From Candidatus Zipacnadum vermilionense (GTDB lineage: Bacteria > Armatimonadota > Zipacnadia > Zipacnadales > Zipacnadaceae): a stretch of 33,561 bases of DNA. Each line of letters starts with the position of its first letter. Position 1 is the first letter of the stretch. Shown here piece after piece: positions 32,549 to 33,561 of this stretch. The stretch covers positions 1-33,561 of the forward strand of contig JALGSV010000038.1 in NCBI GenBank assembly GCA_029821755.1, read 5' to 3'. A model generated the notes under the pieces. The model made no database searches. It had not been told where the DNA came from and saw only the letters and a program-made list of their open reading frames with translations. The position numbers were made by a program, and so were the translations under genes.

Positions 32549-33561
32549 ATGAACTTCAACCCGCAACGACTGGTTACAGGCGTTCTCATCCTCGCGCTGC
32601 TGGGCGCGCTGGCCCTGGCGGCCTCGGCCTCGGACACGGAGCGCTACTTCTGGCCCCAACTCAAAGCGGGTACCGTCAAGGTGGACGGGAACCTGAACGA
32701 GTGGGGAGACATCGGTACGGCCATCACCATCGACTCCGAGCATACTGGCAAAGGCTATGTTGGGGGCTACTTTGACGGTGTTAGGGACTGCTCAGCACGA
32801 GTGCGGATCGCCTACGACCTGCAGAATCTCTACGTCGTGCTGTCCGTGCTGGACGGCTCGGTGCGGCCGCTGGAGAAGAAGTCCGGGGTGCCGGGCAAGT
32901 TCTGGGAGCAGGATGGGATGGGGTTCTACCTGGACGTGCCGGGTACCAACGTCTCCACCGGCCGCTACAACACTATCCCGACCCGCCCTTGGCAGCCGGA
33001 GCCGATCATCCAGTTGACGCCCAGCACTGAGCGTTTCGCCGCCGAGACTCTCCCTGAGGGGAGCCAGTGGGGCTGCACGTTGTCGGACAAGGGGTATATG
33101 GTGGAAGCCTCCGTCCCCTGGGCGGCGCTAGGCTGGCAGCCGCAGGCGGGCGATCGCATCTTCTTCGCTGCGATTCTCGCCGATATTGACCAGGGTAAGG
33201 ACGGCAAGGACGGCCCTCTGCACCAGATCATCTGGCACCAGGGGCGAACGGCGGTCCGTCCGGTCACCCGGGAGTTCGCGGAGGCGCGCTTGATGAATCC
33301 CGGCGGCTACGGCGGGGAGCTGATTACCTCCACCGTCGCGGCCGCCCAGGGCGAGCCCTTCTCCTGGAAGCTCTTGGCCGACGCCGACCAGCCGGGGTGG
33401 AGGGTCACGCAGGTGGCGCTGATCGCTCCGGACGGCGGGGCGCAGGTCCTGCCGCAGTCGTCGGCAACCGTGGACCCGGCCCAGCGCCTGCTGCTGGCCG
33501 GCGATGTGGACACCGCGGCCCTGGCGCCGGGGCAGTACGCTCTGGCCGCCACCGCCACCAA
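32549..33561 (+). CDS. secreted CBM9-like carbohydrate-binding protein, 3' end cut
   Basis: ATG 32549 follows GGAGGAA (32538-32544) and opens a signal peptide (MNFNPQRLVTGVLILALLGA...). The frame has no stop to the window end, giving 337 residues of a longer protein. Residues about 30-235 look like a family-9 carbohydrate-binding or DOMON-like fold: VKVDGNLNEWGD, RVRIAYDLQNLYVVLSVLD, WEQDGMGFYLDV, YMVEASVPWAALG, GDRIFFAAILADID. Beyond about residue 250 a second beta-rich region begins. The family usually binds sugar ends and is found on secreted glycan enzymes, so a catalytic or anchoring part may lie downstream of the window. It is transcribed with the phosphorylase or from its own promoter after the palindrome. 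Confidence 0.78.
   Translation, partial: MNFNPQRLVTGVLILALLGALALAASASDTERYFWPQLKAGTVKVDGNLNEWGDIGTAITIDSEHTGKGYVGGYFDGVRDCSARVRIAYDLQNLYVVLSVLDGSVRPLEKKSGVPGKFWEQDGMGFYLDVPGTNVSTGRYNTIPTRPWQPEPIIQLTPSTERFAAETLPEGSQWGCTLSDKGYMVEASVPWAALGWQPQAGDRIFFAAILADIDQGKDGKDGPLHQIIWHQGRTAVRPVTREFAEARLMNPGGYGGELITSTVAAAQGEPFSWKLLADADQPGWRVTQVALIAPDGGAQVLPQSSATVDPAQRLLLAGDVDTAALAPGQYALAATAT

Noticed and set aside
1-33561. TGA reassigned to Trp, explaining the selB interruption
   Set aside because: Several genes here end in TGA at the expected length (for example at 17314-17316, 29057-29059 and 30016-30018), so TGA is a stop.

Overview
This GC-rich window looks like chromosomal sequence from an uncultured heterotrophic bacterium. 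It encodes large secreted carbohydrate-active proteins with LamG, GATase-like and heparinase-like modules, a Wza/Wzz-type export pair, an MttB-family methyltransferase and many dispersed palindromic intergenic repeats. That mix recalls Armatimonadota, Hydrogenedentota and planctomycete-like genomes, but I cannot assign a phylum from the sequence.

Positions 1-2000 are accessory DNA. They hold the 3' remnant of an IS1595-like transposase and a tight three-gene unit (unknown protein, PIN-domain RNase, 46-residue protein) closed by a clear rho-independent terminator. A 138-bp nested inverted-repeat element follows.

Positions 2040-4533 are a selenocysteine locus in the order selD, selB, selC (tRNA-Sec, UCA anticodon). 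It is damaged in two places. selD keeps only its first third and has an unusual Cys-rich N-terminal extension. selB is otherwise full length but has an in-frame TGA at codon 272. The tRNA-Sec looks intact.

Positions 4641-20577 are a same-strand run of five very large signal-peptide proteins. They are a heparinase II/III-like lyase, two tandem paralogues with concanavalin-like and LamG ends, a GATase-like/degenerate-PHP protein, and a TIM-barrel glycosidase-like protein carrying one frameshift. This is plausibly an extracellular glycan-degradation locus. A 90-bp copy of the 3' end of the fourth gene lies after the fifth gene, which points to a lost paralogue or a rearrangement.

Positions 20845-26859 run on the minus strand: an MttB-superfamily methyltransferase without pyrrolysine, then, past a roughly 400-base blank stretch, a Wzz-like chain-length protein and a large SLBB-repeat outer-membrane exporter.

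Positions 27051-33561 return to the plus strand: an M55 D-aminopeptidase overlapping a DegT-family aminotransferase, a TIM-barrel amidohydrolase, a GH94-like glycoside phosphorylase, and a secreted CBM9-like protein cut by the window edge. Three genes (selB, the glycosidase and possibly the methyltransferase) carry single-site disruptions, so consensus sequencing error must be weighed against real decay.
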